Below, piece after piece: positions 29,107 through 41,199 of a stretch of 64,000 nt of DNA. Made by a program: the position numbers and the translations under genes. The notes under the pieces are model-generated. The model was not told the origin of the DNA, did not search any database, and saw only the letters and a list, made by a program, of their open reading frames with translations. The DNA is from Sorghum bicolor (lineage: Eukaryota > Streptophyta > Magnoliopsida > Poales > Poaceae). Position 1 is the stretch's first letter. The number at the start of each line of letters is the position of its first letter. Location of the stretch: contig NC_012877.2 in NCBI RefSeq assembly GCF_000003195.3, forward strand, positions 20,176,294 through 20,240,293, given 5' to 3'.

Positions 29107-32100
29107 ATGGCCACTCTTGCTTCGCCGATTCCGCGCTCCACGGTGATTTGGTTTGGGAGTCTTGAGTTCATGTCGACTGGCTCCGGCTATGACATGATCT
29201 TACTCTCGATCAAAGGACCAGGAGGAGCCCGCATTGCACCAGCACGATTGAGGGCCCCGAGACGCCCTCGCCACCACGCCTCCCCGCCCAAGAAGAGGCG
29301 CGGACAGCATCATCGTCGCCCCTCTACCTCATCACGATCAGCAGTTCGTGCTAGGCAAGAGGTGACACAGGAGTCGGCAGCCCCGCGTGCCAAAACCGTG
29401 GACACGCCGGTTCAGCGTCACACGACGACAAGAGGTAACACACCCGCCGCCAGGTTACTTCCACACGGATTGATCAGTCCAAGAAGGGTACTGCCATTCG
29501 GATTGGACAACGCCGCGGCGTCGCTCGCCAGAGCGATATGCCCAATTGCCCAGACATACGTGGAGAGACCGATGGTTCTCCCGTGTAACCCTGAAGCACA
29601 GCAGCCGACGTCCGAGTTGCCGGATTTCTCCCAGGTACGAGGCCTCCGCCGCCTAGGCCCTGGACGATACACGATCACCTCGCTCAGGCAACGGCTGTTG
29701 GACGAGGGACATGGATGTTTCTACGCCGCCGAGCCGAACTCCGAGACCGATAGCTACCACCCTACTAGGGAATGCTATCACGTCGACGGAGCAGTAGAAA
29801 CTACCGACGAGACGCAGGACGCAGCTGCGGGCGGTCAAGCCCCTGCAGCAAGGGAAGACCCCAGGACGCCTGGGAACGGCGGACAGGTCGACCCACTTCC
29901 ACAGGAAGACAGGGCTACGTAGCTTGCGCAGCTATGGGAGCTCAAGACAAAGCTCGATGAAGACCGTGAGCGCCTCGTCCTACTCGAGCAAATCCTCGAA
30001 CAAGACTTGCCTTACCCACCCGGTGGAAGTGTCCGTAGGCGAGCTCGAGAGGTACACCGGCAAATCGTCGGAGACGCAGAGCCAGAGCAACCCGTCAACC
30101 GCTTCCCTCGAGCAGGCCAGAACGTAGTGGTAGCAACAATGCTGCTACGCAACATGCCAGAGCCATCGAACTCCCAAGCTCGACGCATTCGAGACGAGGT
30201 GCAGACTCTGCTCTAGGTAGCAGCGGTTCAACAAGCCGAAAGCTCGGCTTCTCGACAACGGGGAGCCGCCACTGAAAAGCGCGATGAACTGCCCCAAAAC
30301 GAAAAGGAGGTATCAGTCCATCAACAGCCTCCCCCTCGAGGAAGAAAGACCGCTCTCGTCCTCCCTGTCGACAATCAGCGTCGACACGACGCGCGGCATG
30401 ACATCGAAGAGAATCGACGCCGTTGGTATGGGGATGCGGAAGAGCGCGGTTATAGCGCCCATCGCGGTGGAAGGTACGACAGCGACGAGGACCGGGTGGC
30501 CCCCGAGCCACCAGGCCCACGGGTGTTCAGCAGGGCGATCCGCAGCACGCCCCTACCCAGTCCATTCCGACCCCCGACCAGCATCGCGAAATACAATGGT
30601 GAGACCAAACCAGAATTGTGGCTGGCCGATTTTAGGCTGGCCTATCAGCTAGGTGGCGCTCGAGGAGATGATCGAGCCATCATCAGACAGCTACCACTCT
30701 TCCTCTCCGACACCGCCCGTCGGTGGCTCGAGGAACTTCCAGCAAATCAGATCCATGACTGCATTGATTTGGTTAAAGTCTTCGAGGGTAATTTCAAAGG
30801 GACCTACATACGGCCTGGGAACTCATGGGACCTCAGCAAATGCAAACAGAAGTCGGGAGAAACTCTTCGAGAGTATGCTCGACGCTTCTCAAAACAGCGC
30901 ACCGAGCTGCCACATATCCCCGACCACGACGTCATACTGGCATTTGTCTCTGGTACCACCAGTCGAGACTTGGTGCGGGAATTGGGTCAGAATCGACCTC
31001 AGACCGTCGATGAGCTCATGGACGTAGTGGCAAACTACGCAGCAGGAGAGGAGGCAGTCGGCGCCTTCTTCAGTTGTGAAGGAAGGAAAGGCAAGCAACC
31101 TGCCGATGAAGACGAGCCCCCCAGTCGAGGGCCCAAGAAGAACAAGAAGAAGCAGAAAGTGTGGCAGTTCAAGCAGAAGAACTTCGACGACGACCTCGTC
31201 GCCGCCATGGAGCGGAAGAAGCCTCGAGGCCCCCCAGATGGAGGTATCTTTGATAAGATGCTAGAGGAACCATGCCCTTACCATAAAGGAGGAGCCAACC
31301 ACAAGCTCAAGGACTGTCGTATGCTGAAAAAGCATTTCGACAGCCTAGGGTTTAGAAAGGACACGCGCGACGACCCCAAGAAAGAGAAGGGCGGCGACAA
31401 GGAGGGCGACAAGGACAACGATGGTTTCCCTACCGTCCACGACTGCTACATGATCTATGGTGGGCCCTCGACGCAGTTGACTACAAGGCAGCGCAAGAGG
31501 GAACGTCATGAGGTCTTCGCGGCGAGAATGGCAGTGCCCCAGTACCTCAGCTGGTCGAGCACACCCATCACCTTCAACCGAGAGGACCACCCCGACAAGG
31601 TGGTTGCCCCAGGCGTCTACCCGCTCGTCATCGATCCCATCATCATCAACACCCGGCTCTCGAAGGTGCTAATGGACAGAGGCAGCAGCCTCAACATCAT
31701 CTACCTCGAGACCCTCGACCTCCTCGGCATCGACAGGGGACGGCTTCAACCAAGCGCCGGTGGTTTCCACGGCATTGTGCCAGGGAAAAAAGCACTGCCA
31801 GTAGGTCGAATCGACCTACCAGTCTGCTTTGGCACGACGGCCAACTTCAGGAAGGAGACCCTCACCTTTGAGGTGGTCGGGTTCCGGGTCACGTACCACG
31901 CCATCATCGGGCGCCCGGGCTACGCCAAATTCATGGCTATACCCAACTACACCTACTTGAAGCTGAAGATGCCCGGTCCCAAAGGCATCATCACCGTCAG
32001 CTCCTCCTTCGAGCACGCTTATGAGTGCGACGTCGAGTGCGTCGAGTATGGGGAGGCGGTCGAGAACTCCACCGAGCTCGTCGTGAAACTCGAGGCCCTG

Positions 32101-32235
32101 GCCGCTGAGGCTCGAGAGCCCAAACGCCACGCGGACAGCTTCGAGCCGGCGGAGGGAACCAAGAAGATGCCACTCGACCCCAACAACTCCAACGGCAAGG
32201 TGCTGACGATCAGTGCCGGCCTCGACCCCAAATAG
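29107..32235 (+). pseudogene. Element C gag-protease
   Basis: ATG at 29107 (MATLASPIPRS). One frame runs 3.1 kb with two internal TAG codons (29920 and 30214) and ends at TAG 32233; all three fit Gln codons changed by C-to-T. N-terminal third is Arg/Pro/Ala-rich. The capsid domain spans about 30590-31050 ('IAKYNGETKPELWLADFRLAYQLGG', 'FLSDTARRWLEELP', 'FKGTYIRPGNSWDLSKCKQ', 'LREYARRFSKQRTELP'). A Lys-rich linker and 'PCPYHKGGANHKLKDCRMLKKH' (a CCHC-like knuckle, 31270-31335) follow. Protease: 'VLMDRGSSLNIIY' at 31666, where the usual Gly after the catalytic Asp is Arg (codon 31678-31680), then 'YHAIIGRPGYAKFMA'. The residue change probably inactivates it. Confidence 0.92.
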
Positions 32236-32255
32236 GAAGCTATGCCTATTGAGGT

Positions 32256-35200
32256 GTGAACGCCGACATGTTTGCATGGAGTCCCTCGGACATGCCAGGC
32301 ATACTGAGGGAAGTCACCGAGCACTCCTTGGAGATTCGAGCCGGTTCCAAGCCAGTGAAGCAACGGTTGCGCCGATTCGACAAGGAGAAGCGCAAGATCA
32401 TTGGCGAGGAGATCCACAAGCTTTTGTCGGCCGGATTCATCAAGGAGGTTCACCATCCCGACTGGTTAGCAAACCCTGTACTAGTTAAGAAAAAGAATGG
32501 GAAAATGAGGATGTGCGTCGATTATACGAGTTTAAATAAAGCATGTCCAAAAGTTCCCTTTCTATTACCACGTATTGATCAAATTGTTGATTCTACTGCG
32601 GGATGTGAAACCCTTTCTTTTCTTGATGCATATTCTGGTTACCATCAAATAAAAATGAAAGAGTCTGACCAGCTCGCGACCTCTTTCATCACACCTTTCG
32701 AGATGTATTGCTATGTAACCATGCCGTTTGGGCTTCGAAATGCGGGAGCCACGTACCAACGCTGCAAGCTCCACGTATTTGGCAAGCATATAGGGTCGAC
32801 GGTCGAGGCCTATGTCGACGACATAGTCGTCAAATGAAAATGGCAAGGAGACCTGATCCAGGACCTCAAGATCATTTTCAGCTGCTTACGCGCCAACCGG
32901 ATCAAGCTCAATCCCGAGAAATGCGTTTTCGGTGTGCCTCGAGGCATGCTCTTGGGCTACATTATTTCCCAGCGTGGCATCGAGGCCAACCCCGAGAAAG
33001 TCTTGGCCATCACCAGAATGGGGCTGATCCGAGACATCAAGGGTGTGCAGAGAGTCACGGGATGCCTAGCGGCGTTGAGCCGTTTCATCTCGAGATTAGG
33101 AGAAAAGGCGTTACCGCTGTATCGACTTCTAAAGAAAGTCGAGCGTTTTTCTTGGACCCCCAAGGCTGAGGAGGCCCTCGGAAATCTGAAGAAAACACTA
33201 ACCTCGGCACCAGTCCTAGTCCCACCTCAACCTGCGGAGCCACTACTCCTTTACATTGCCTCGACGACTCAGGTTGTCAGTGCAGCGGTGGTGGTAGAAA
33301 GGTTGGAGGAGGGGCATGCGTTGCCCGTCCAGAGGCCAGTCTATTTCGTCAGCGAGGTGCTCTCGGAGACCAAGGCACGTTACCCCCAAATCCAGAAGTT
33401 GATCTATGCCATAATCCTCGCCCGCCGTAAGCTGCAGCACTACTTCCTCGGCCACCCTATCACGGTGGTCTCGTCTTTCCCCTTGGGTGAGATAATCCAA
33501 AGTAAGGAGGCCACGGGAAGAATAGCTAAATGGTCGGTCGAGCTCATGAGTGAGACTCTCACTTATGCGCCTCGCAAGGCCATCAAATCGCAAGCTCTGG
33601 TGGACTTCATTGCGGAATGGACAGACTCCCAGCTTCCCCCGACTCAAGTCCAGCCGGAGCTGTGGACGATGTATTTCGACGGGTCACTCATGAAGACGGG
33701 GGCCGGGGCCGGCCTGCTGTTCATCTCGCCCTTGGGCGTCCATATGAGGTACGTCATCAGGATTTACTTTGCCGCATCCAACAATGTCGCAGAATACGAG
33801 GCCCTCGTCAATGGTCTCAAGATCGCCATCAAGCTAGGAGTCCGACGCCTCGATGTCTGAGGCGACTCCCAACTCGTCATCGACCAAGTGATGAAGACTT
33901 CAAGTTGCCACGACCTGAAAATGGAGGCGTACTGCAAAGAAGTCCGTCGACTCGAGGACAAGTTCCATGGCCTCAAGCTCGTCCATGTCGCCCGACGCTA
34001 CAACGAGGCAGCCGACGAACTCGCCAAGATCGCGTCGACCCGAGGCACAGTACCACCTGACGCATTCTCGAGAGATCTTCACGAGCCATCCGTCGACTTG
34101 GGCTCGGGGGCTGGCGTCGATGCCGCTCCCGCCCAACCAACCGACACCGTCAACGCACTATTGATGGCAGCTGAGGTGATGGAGGTAGAACAGCGGCCCG
34201 GTCGACCGTTCGACTGGCGCACACCGTTCCTCGACTGCCTAATCCGCTGCGAGCTGCCAGAAGATCGATCTGAGGCCCGCCGTATCGCTCGACGGGACAA
34301 GTCATATGTGATTTATGGCGAAGACAATGAGCTATATCGACGAAGCCTGACGGGGGTCTTGCAGCGTTGCATCACCGTGGAAGAAGGACGGAAACTCCTC
34401 GAGGACCTACACTCGGGGGCTTGCGGCCACCACGCTGCTCCACGGACCCTCGTAGGGAACGCCTTTCGACAAGGCTTCTACTGGCCAACGGCCGTAGCAG
34501 ATGCCATCGAGCTCGTACGCTCTTGTCATGGGTGCCAGTTCTATGCCAAACAGACGCATCAGCCCGCCCACGCTCTTCAGATGATCCCCATTACATGGCC
34601 ATTTGCGGTGTGGGGGCTCGACTTAGTGGGGCCCCTACAAAAGGCGAAAGGAGGGTACACCCACTTGCTGGTGGCCATCGACAAATTCTCCAAGTGGATC
34701 GAGGCTCGACCCATCACCAACATCCGCTCCGAGCAGGCCGTCCTTTTCTTCACCGACATCATCCACCGGTTTGGGATTCCCAACGTCATCATCACCAACA
34801 ACGGCACCCAGTTCACCGGCAAAAAGTTCTTGGACTTCTGCGATCAGCATCACATCCGTGTGAACTGGTCAGCAGTAGCCCACCCTCGAATTAACGGCCA
34901 GGTCGAGCGTGCCAACGGCATGATTTTGCAAGGACTCAAGCCAAGAATCTACAATCGCTTGAAGAAATTCGGCAAGAAGTGGGTCGAGGAGCTTTCCTCG
35001 GTCCTATGGAGCCTAAGGACAACACCAAGCAGGGCCACAAAATACACCCCATTCTTCATGGTCTACGGCTCTGAGGCTGTCCTCCCCACAGACCTCGAGT
35101 ATGGGTCCCCTCGACTCAAAGCGTACAACGAGCAATCAAACAAGGAGACTCAAGAAAACGCGGTCGACTAACTCGAGGAGGCTCGAGACATGGCCCTTCT

Positions 35201-35456
35201 GAACTCCGCCAGATATCAGCAGAAACTTCGACGTTACCACGACAAGCACGTACGCAAGAGGGACTTAAATGTGGGCGACCTTGTCCTACGATGGCGGCAG
35301 AGCAATCAAGGACGCCACAAATTAACTCCACCGTGGGAGGGCCCATACGTGGTGGCCGAGGTCTTGAAGCCAGGAACATACAAGCTCGCGGACGAAAAGG
35401 GGGTGATCTTCACCAACGCGTGGAACATCGAACAGCTACGTCGATTCTACCCCTAG
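32256..35456 (+). pseudogene. Element C pol: RT, two RNase H, integrase
   Basis: Offset from gag by a small deletion just before 32256. One frame throughout with three stops (TGA 32835, TGA 33858, TAA 35169). RT: 'HPDWLANPVLVKKKNGKMRMCVDY', motif A FLDAYSGYHQ, 'MPFGLRNAGATYQ', catalytic YVDDIVVK. RNase H around 33180-33600. Second plant-type RNase H: '[15 protein letters not shown]', '[14 protein letters not shown]', 'GDSQLVIDQ'. Integrase: HHCC finger (34400-34560), core with GLDLVGP, then 'TNNGTQFTG' where the second catalytic Asp is Asn (34797-34799), and 'NGQVERANGM' with the Glu. C-terminal 'PPWEGPYVVAEVLKPGTYKL' and 'NAWNIEQLRRFYP'. Function in an intact element: cDNA synthesis and integration. 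Confidence 0.95.
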
Positions 35457-35988
35457 AAGTTCAAAACTTTACGTTCCTACATTTTGTACCGAGTCCTTGT
35501 AAATGAATGTATGAATAAATGAAGCCTTTCCCTCGAGCGATTCACTTTCTCACAAATCTCGACGTTAAAAGGGGGTACCAACTATGACCTACAATAGTCG
35601 ATACCCCCTCGGGGGCTACTAGGGGGCGACCCCCCCAAGTGTCGAAAAAACAAAGAAATTCTCTCTTCCTTACTTAGTAAACCTTGCACGTTCGAGTAGT
35701 TGAGGCGCCTCGAGCCCCTTAAGGGCCGAGGGAAAACGAGCCTGAGAACTCCTATGCCCCCGGGCTATGGAAACTCTACTCGCTTCCCCACCCCTGAGGT
35801 GATCGAGGCTGTTTTAACGAAAGATCGAACAAGGAATACAAACATAGGCGCAAAGGGAGATAAAAGAGCCTCAAACGGAAAGACAAATAAACATTTAACA
35901 AATACTTAAAGACATTGTATCACTTAAAAAGAAGTTAATAAGAGTATTATACAAGGGGCCCCCAGCACCCAAAGAAGGCTCGCAGACC
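35457..35988. other. Element C spacer between the convergent pol and antisense genes
   Basis: No gene in either direction. It contains AATGTATGAATAAATGAAGC near 35504, a plausible polyadenylation region for pol, and a polypurine-like CTCGGGGGCTACTAGGGGG near 35608-35626, similar to the true polypurine tract at 41187. Confidence 0.55.
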
Positions 35989-36467
35989 TTAGTCTACAGC
36001 ACGATCCTTACCACCCTCGTCTGCGCCCGAGCTAGTCTCAGGAGGGAGCACCTCAAGCTCAAAAAGCTTGACCAGCCTCTCTCCAGGAGCCTCCGCGTCG
36101 TCGATCAAGGCGTGGAGCCTCTCTTCGTTCTCCGCGTCGGTCTTAGAGATGTCGGTGATGAAGCCGTGGGACACCACCTCCATGTCGTAGGAGAAGCCTG
36201 AGCAGACAACCGCCATTGCCCGCTTCACCCCGATGTGGAGGGCATCCCGCACCCGATCTCGCAGCGTCGCGCCTATGTAGCACAGCTAGTCGACCAGTGC
36301 GTTGCCTCGAGCGTCCTCCTTCGACTCATCCATAGGCTCGATCTCCCAGGAGGTCGAGAGATCGCTTACCGCCGTTCGCACGTGACGGTTCAAAGCAACC
36401 TCTGCCTCGAGCAGGGCCTTAGCACTACGGGCCTCGACTTGGGCGGCTAAGAGTTCGTCCTTAAGCC

Positions 36468-36543
36468 CTGTAAATGCCAATACAAGAAACTTTAGAGTAA
36501 ACCAAGCACACCTCGAAAAAGAAATCTGACAAAGGAAACATAC
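36468..36543 (-). other. Intron in the antisense gene of element C
   Basis: GTATGT donor and TTTACAG acceptor on the minus strand, 76 bp. Removing it joins Glu-Ser-Val-Arg-Gly to Leu-Lys-Asp-Glu-Leu and keeps the coiled coil in register, whereas reading through gives a quick stop. Confidence 0.75.
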
Positions 36544-37945
36544 CGCGGACACTTTCCTCCAGGGCCGTGTTCTTGCCGACTAGTCTGGTGTTGGCCCTCT
36601 TGATCTCTTTGTTGGAGCGTGCCAGTTCAGTGTTGGCAACGCGGAGATCCTCGATCGCCTTGCTAGCCTGAGCAATGGCCCCGCTCCTCTCCAACAGCTC
36701 TCCCTTCAGACGTTTGACGTCGTCAGAGAGCCTGCGAGATCGAGCCCGCTCCACCTCGAGGTCTTCGAGGGCCTTCTTCTTTACGTCCACTGCGGCACCC
36801 CTGGCGACCTCGCTGTCCACATATGCCACCTTCATCTTTTGGAAGGACTCTCGGAGGGAGTCCAGGTCGGTCTGGAGAAGGCCCTTCTCCTTGTCCAGAT
36901 CGGCAATAACATTCTTGTAGGACAGGGCCTCCTCCCGGGCTTTGGATGCGGCCTCCTCGACCGTCAGAGCCCGCTCCCGCAGCAGCGTCGTCTCCTCCTC
37001 CGCCTTCCTTGAAGCCTCTCGAGCCTCGACCATGGCAGCCTCCCTCGCCTTCTTCTCCTCTTCGAGCGCTATGAGGTCTTTATAGGCCTTAAGGAGCTTT
37101 TCTTGCGACTCGAGGAGTTGGTCCTTGAGGACGGGGAGCTGCTCCCAGCCTCCTCTTGTGGCGTGAATGAAGCTCGACTTGATACGGGAGGTCTCTTTCA
37201 TGTCCTGCGAGCCGGGGGTCGAACGGTTAGAACACAAAACCAAAGGATCTATGAGAATTAAGGACCGAAAAATACTTAAAAAGTAAGCCGGCCCGAGCCC
37301 GTTGTTGATGATGTACGACAGGAGCCCCACCACGTGCTTCATCCAAAGGCGGAGCTCCTCGACGTGTTCCCACTTCTCGGCCTCCTTCTTATCGTCGAGG
37401 AAGATGTTGGGCTCGGACAGATCAGTGGATGCCCGGATACGAATCTGATCGGGGCACCAGTTCTCCATCTCCCGATCAGCCCGCGCCTTGACGCCACGGA
37501 TAAGGGTCTCGACGGTCTCGAGGGAGCCCCCGTGGCGCAAGAACAGGTCGACGAGGCATGGGAACCGCCCGTCATCGTCCACCGTCTTCCAGGTACCGTC
37601 CTTACTCCCCGACGTCCCGATCTCGTCCTCCTCAGATGGAAAACGGTCCTCCCACGCCCGACACTCCCGGAGGAACCCTGGGGCGATCCCGTCCATGCCG
37701 TAGATCGTCCTCTTGATCTCAGACTCGGGGTTGGTGGGGGTGCGCATCATGCAGGCAAGTGCCACCACGCCATCCGCTCGCCACGGCTCTGCCCGAATCG
37801 CGGCGGGCGCCCCCGGAAGGAGCCACGCTGGGGTCGGAGGGCCGTACACCGGCAAATCTTCTTCCTGCTCACCGGGCTCTTGCGGCGCCAGTGGTACTGG
37901 TTGGGGCAGACCTTGAGGCGGAAGCTCGAGCTTTCCTTCTTCTTG

Positions 37946-38040
37946 GCCCCCCTGATGCTGCTGCTGCTGCTCCTCGAGCACTTGCTGCTGCTGTTCCACC
38001 TGCTGCTGCTGCTGTTGCTGCTGCTGCTCCTACAGCTGCT
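37946..38040 (-). repeat. CTG/CAG triplet tract encoding poly-Gln
   Basis: Interrupted CAG/CAA repeats on the minus strand encode three Gln-rich runs in the antisense protein. A plus-strand Leu-rich frame over this tract is only its shadow. One CAG has become a stop near 38031-38033. Confidence 0.8.
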
Positions 38041-40270
38041 GCGTTGCCTCGCGCACCTGCTCCTCCTCTTCCTCCTCTTTCTTCTTCTGCTCCTCGAGGG
38101 CGTGAAGGCCAGCGGGCCAGGGAGTCCGTCCCGCGAGAAGGGAGGTCGACGCATCCTCCTCCATAGGGCGGGCATCCCCAGACGCCTCGTTACCGCCAGA
38201 CGTGTCGCTAATGGTGATGGGGTCTGCCTCGACCCCCAATCGAGGAGGCTCGGGGGCTCCTTCTTGCCCCTGAGTTTGGACCACCTCGTCACGCGTCGAC
38301 GGCAACGGGGTAGGCTCGGGACGAGGCGGGGCGCTCTCAGCGTCGGCCGGAGGTTGGGAGTCGGAGGAGCCTGCAAAACAAAGAATAAAGGCCGGTTACT
38401 ACAATGACCAACGCAAGAGCGTCACAAGACCAGAAGTAAGCTACGAACCTGGCTCTTTGGAGACTGCCCCCGCTTTGAGCCATTTCGCCATTGAAGGCTG
38501 GGCCTGCTCAAGAGTTCGCTTTAGCCTGGAAAAAGAAAGGGATGAGCGCAAAAAGATCGGCATATGAGAAAATACAGAGGAACAGGAAAACAAAAGTCAC
38601 AATGTCGAAGAAGCTTACCCCACAGGGAGAACAGCTCGCCTCCCGGCGCCCCGACCGGTGGGCCTCGAGCCACCTCGCGTCAAGGCTCCAGGCCCCTCGA
38701 GGACAGGCGCTGGCCTTGGCGCAGCAACTCCCGCTTGACGGGTATCAGGACTGGCGCTCCTGCGGCCGCCTCTCCTTTCTCGGAGGCCGCGGCATGACCG
38801 CGAGTCAGTGGCCCCGTCGCCTGGGGTCTAGCATGGCCGCCCCCTGGGCGCCGGGGGAGGGCGCGGCGCGACTTGACCAGCCATGGGCGTAGGAGGGGTG
38901 TCGGCCCGAGGGCGGAGAGACCCGCCCTGACCCTCCTTTGGAATCTCCGTCCGGAGGGCGTCGACGCCGCCTCGAGGCGGACCCTCGAGGATCCGGTCAA
39001 GGCGTGACGCCATCCCCTCGGAGTCGTCGCTGTCTTCGTCATCATCATCATCGTCACTGGGGGATTCTTCTTTAGGCTCCCCCCTCTGCCTGGATTTAGC
39101 TCGACGCGCCTCTAATGTTGGCGGTCGAGGTTCTTCTTTTTCTCCCCTTTCTTTGCAGAGTCCTTGGTGGACTTCAGCTTCTCAGCGGACTGGCGCCGTC
39201 TGTTGCGGTCGACCTCGTCCTCCTTCATGGGGGGCCTCAAAGACCGGACATCAATGCGTCCCTGCCAGAACAGAGGTAGGCTTAAAAAGGATCGAGGGAA
39301 ATCCGGAATCGGAACTATGCGCGAGAGAAGAGCATACCAGGTCGATCGAGCCTTCGTCGGTTCTCATAGGGAAGCCGTTGACATGCTCCGACTTAAAGTC
39401 ACCGGCGATGGCTGCCCTAACCCGTGCAGCTGTTTCATCGTCTGCCAGAGCCTCGTTGGACATCCGGCATGCCTCGAGATCCCGGGACGAAACGCCTGGT
39501 CCCATCTAGTCCATCCCCAGCGGCCGAGACATCAGTGGGAGGACCCTCCGATGATGGACGGCCGAGAGGACGAGAGCGGCGGACAGACCCTCCAGGCGCA
39601 GCTTCTTCAGGGCGTCGAGGAGGGGGTCGAGCCGCGACTGGTGCTCTTGGACGACGCTGTACGTCTAGTTGTCCGAGCGCTCCGTAATCAGACGACCGGT
39701 GTAAGCGGACAAGAGACCGTCGTCGTTCCTTAGGTAGAACCACTGGGAGTCCCATCCGGCGTGGTTCGATGACAACCCCACCGGGATGTACTCGCGCGGC
39801 CTCTCCGTCTTCTTCGTCTTCAGCACCAGGTTGAGGCACCCGGCCCGCACATGCTTCCTCACGCCAGTGGTTCCGGTGGGGGCGTTGAAAGGCTCGCCCC
39901 TGTAGAGGTGGAGCGACAGCTCCCAGTGGGGCATCAACCTGAGGTAGCCCTCGCACACCGCGGTGAAGACCGCCGCGACGGTGATGGCGTTTGGGGAAAA
40001 ATGCTGGAGCTCCACCCCATAGTGGAGGCAGAGTGCCCGCATGAAGCGGCTCGGGGGAGCGCCCAGGCCGTGGCGGTGGAATTTGGCGAACGACACCACG
40101 TAGCCCTCTGGCAGCTGGGGCTCCCTGTGGCCCGCCGGCGGCGCAATCCACTCCGGCGACGACAGCGAGGTGCGGCGGCGCAAGAGTCCCTCTCTCTCTA
40201 GCTCTAGCAACCGGCGCTCCGTCATCGATGACGGGCGCCAGTCGTCGGCGGCAACGAGCCTCACGGGCAT

Positions 40271-41186
40271 CTTGGCCGGAAGGACGGTGGATTCACTACC
40301 GCTCGAGGGGGTGCGCGCGCGCGTGAGACAGCAAGAAAGCTAAGGCAATGAAAGGACGAAGGCAAGAAGGCGGAAGGTGGAAGAGAGAACGGCGGCGGCA
40401 CCACGGCATATTTATAGGCCATAATCCGCTAACGGATAGATCCGAGAAATAAGGTAACTCCCCCCATAAATGTGCCATCTAATAGTCCTTCCCCTCTTCA
40501 CAGATGGGACGCTCCGAATTCCACGCCGACGCAGTGTCGTAACGTCACCCACCTGAAAAGGCGTGCCCAACGGGCAAAAAGGCGAACCGCCACGGCCTCT
40601 TCCTTCCCTTGTAAGCCAAGGGGTGCATCCGCGAAAGCCTCGAGAGGTCGCAGGCTGGCCCACCGAAGGGTTCGACAGCCGATCTCGAGCACCAGAGTCA
40701 GGGATCCCCAGCGAGCGGTCAAAGATCGAGGCCCGCCTCGAAGACTCGCTGACGATGTCCAAGGTAGGGTCGAGACAGTCGAGAGGAATCCCCCCGACGG
40801 GAGGCATCGAGCCACTGGACTCTATCGAATGAGACCAGTATCCCCGACCACGTCGACCTTGCTTCATGAGAACGCCTACGGGCTACAGCTGACCCCCTCG
40901 AAAGGGGCACAGGTTCTCACTTGGACTACCCGCTAGGAACTCAATCTGGGGTGGAAGACGCTCGCTCTATCGAGAGTGCATCGAAACCTCCGCGCAAAAC
41001 GAGCCAATCAGAACCTTCCACCACTGGTGTCGATAGCGTTTCTGCGAATTAGGCAATATAACCCTCGAAGGAGTCACAAACTCCTCCAAGGGCTCGGGGG
41101 CTACCCCCGCGGGGTCGCTCGTGCGCCCCCACGGAAATCCGTTCGCGAAACAAAGCCTCCACACGAGCGCCAGCGCTCAAATGGAG
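40271..41186. other. Element C non-coding region upstream of the antisense gene
   Basis: GC-rich, with no supported coding region on either strand. It contains the antisense TATA box and a (GC)n-like GTGCGCGCGCGTG stretch near 40309. Confidence 0.6.
40409..40416 (-). promoter_or_regulatory. TATA box of the antisense gene of element C
   Basis: TATAAATA on the minus strand, 139 bases upstream of the antisense ATG; same octamer and similar distance (150 bases) in element G. Confidence 0.65.
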
Positions 41187-41199
41187 ACTCAGGGGCTAC
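41187..41199 (+). other. Element C polypurine tract
   Basis: ACTCAGGGGCTAC directly before the 3' LTR, the expected place of the plus-strand primer. Confidence 0.6.

Larger units (their letters stand above)
35989..40270 (-). pseudogene. Element C antisense gene: Transposase_28-like N-terminus plus long coiled coil
   Basis: Multi-exon gene opposite to pol. ATG at 40270 (MPVRLVAADDWRPSS). The first exon carries 'YVVSFAKFHRHGLGAPPSR', 'LCLHYGVELQHFSPNAI' and 'FTAVCEGYLRLMPHW', the pattern of the 'putative gypsy type transposon' family (Transposase_28). Then an Asp/Glu run (near 39050), a Ser/Thr/Pro/Glu-rich part, a poly-Gln tract (37946-38040), a domain with 'AWLLPGAPAAIRAEPW' and 'FLRECRAWEDRFPSEEDE', and a coiled coil of about 250 residues (37200-36550). 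A clean 76-bp GT-AG intron (36543-36468) rejoins the frame as ESVRG-LKDELL. In-frame stops near 39667, 39510 and 36290 show decay. Function unknown; a coiled-coil structural or regulatory role is a guess. Confidence 0.75.

Noticed and set aside
32233..32258. TAG plus shift at the gag-pol border of element C as programmed recoding
   Set aside because: The stop fits a Gln codon lost by C-to-T as elsewhere in the element, and the shift comes with a local deletion; the same border in element A has a TAG but no shift, so decay explains it, although read-through at a UAG cannot be fully excluded.
37334..38407. Plus-strand open frame of 357 codons, very Leu-rich
   Set aside because: It is the reverse complement of the Gln- and Glu-rich antisense gene of element C; Leu runs come from CTG/CTC triplets opposite CAG/GAG. 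No independent start context or domain.
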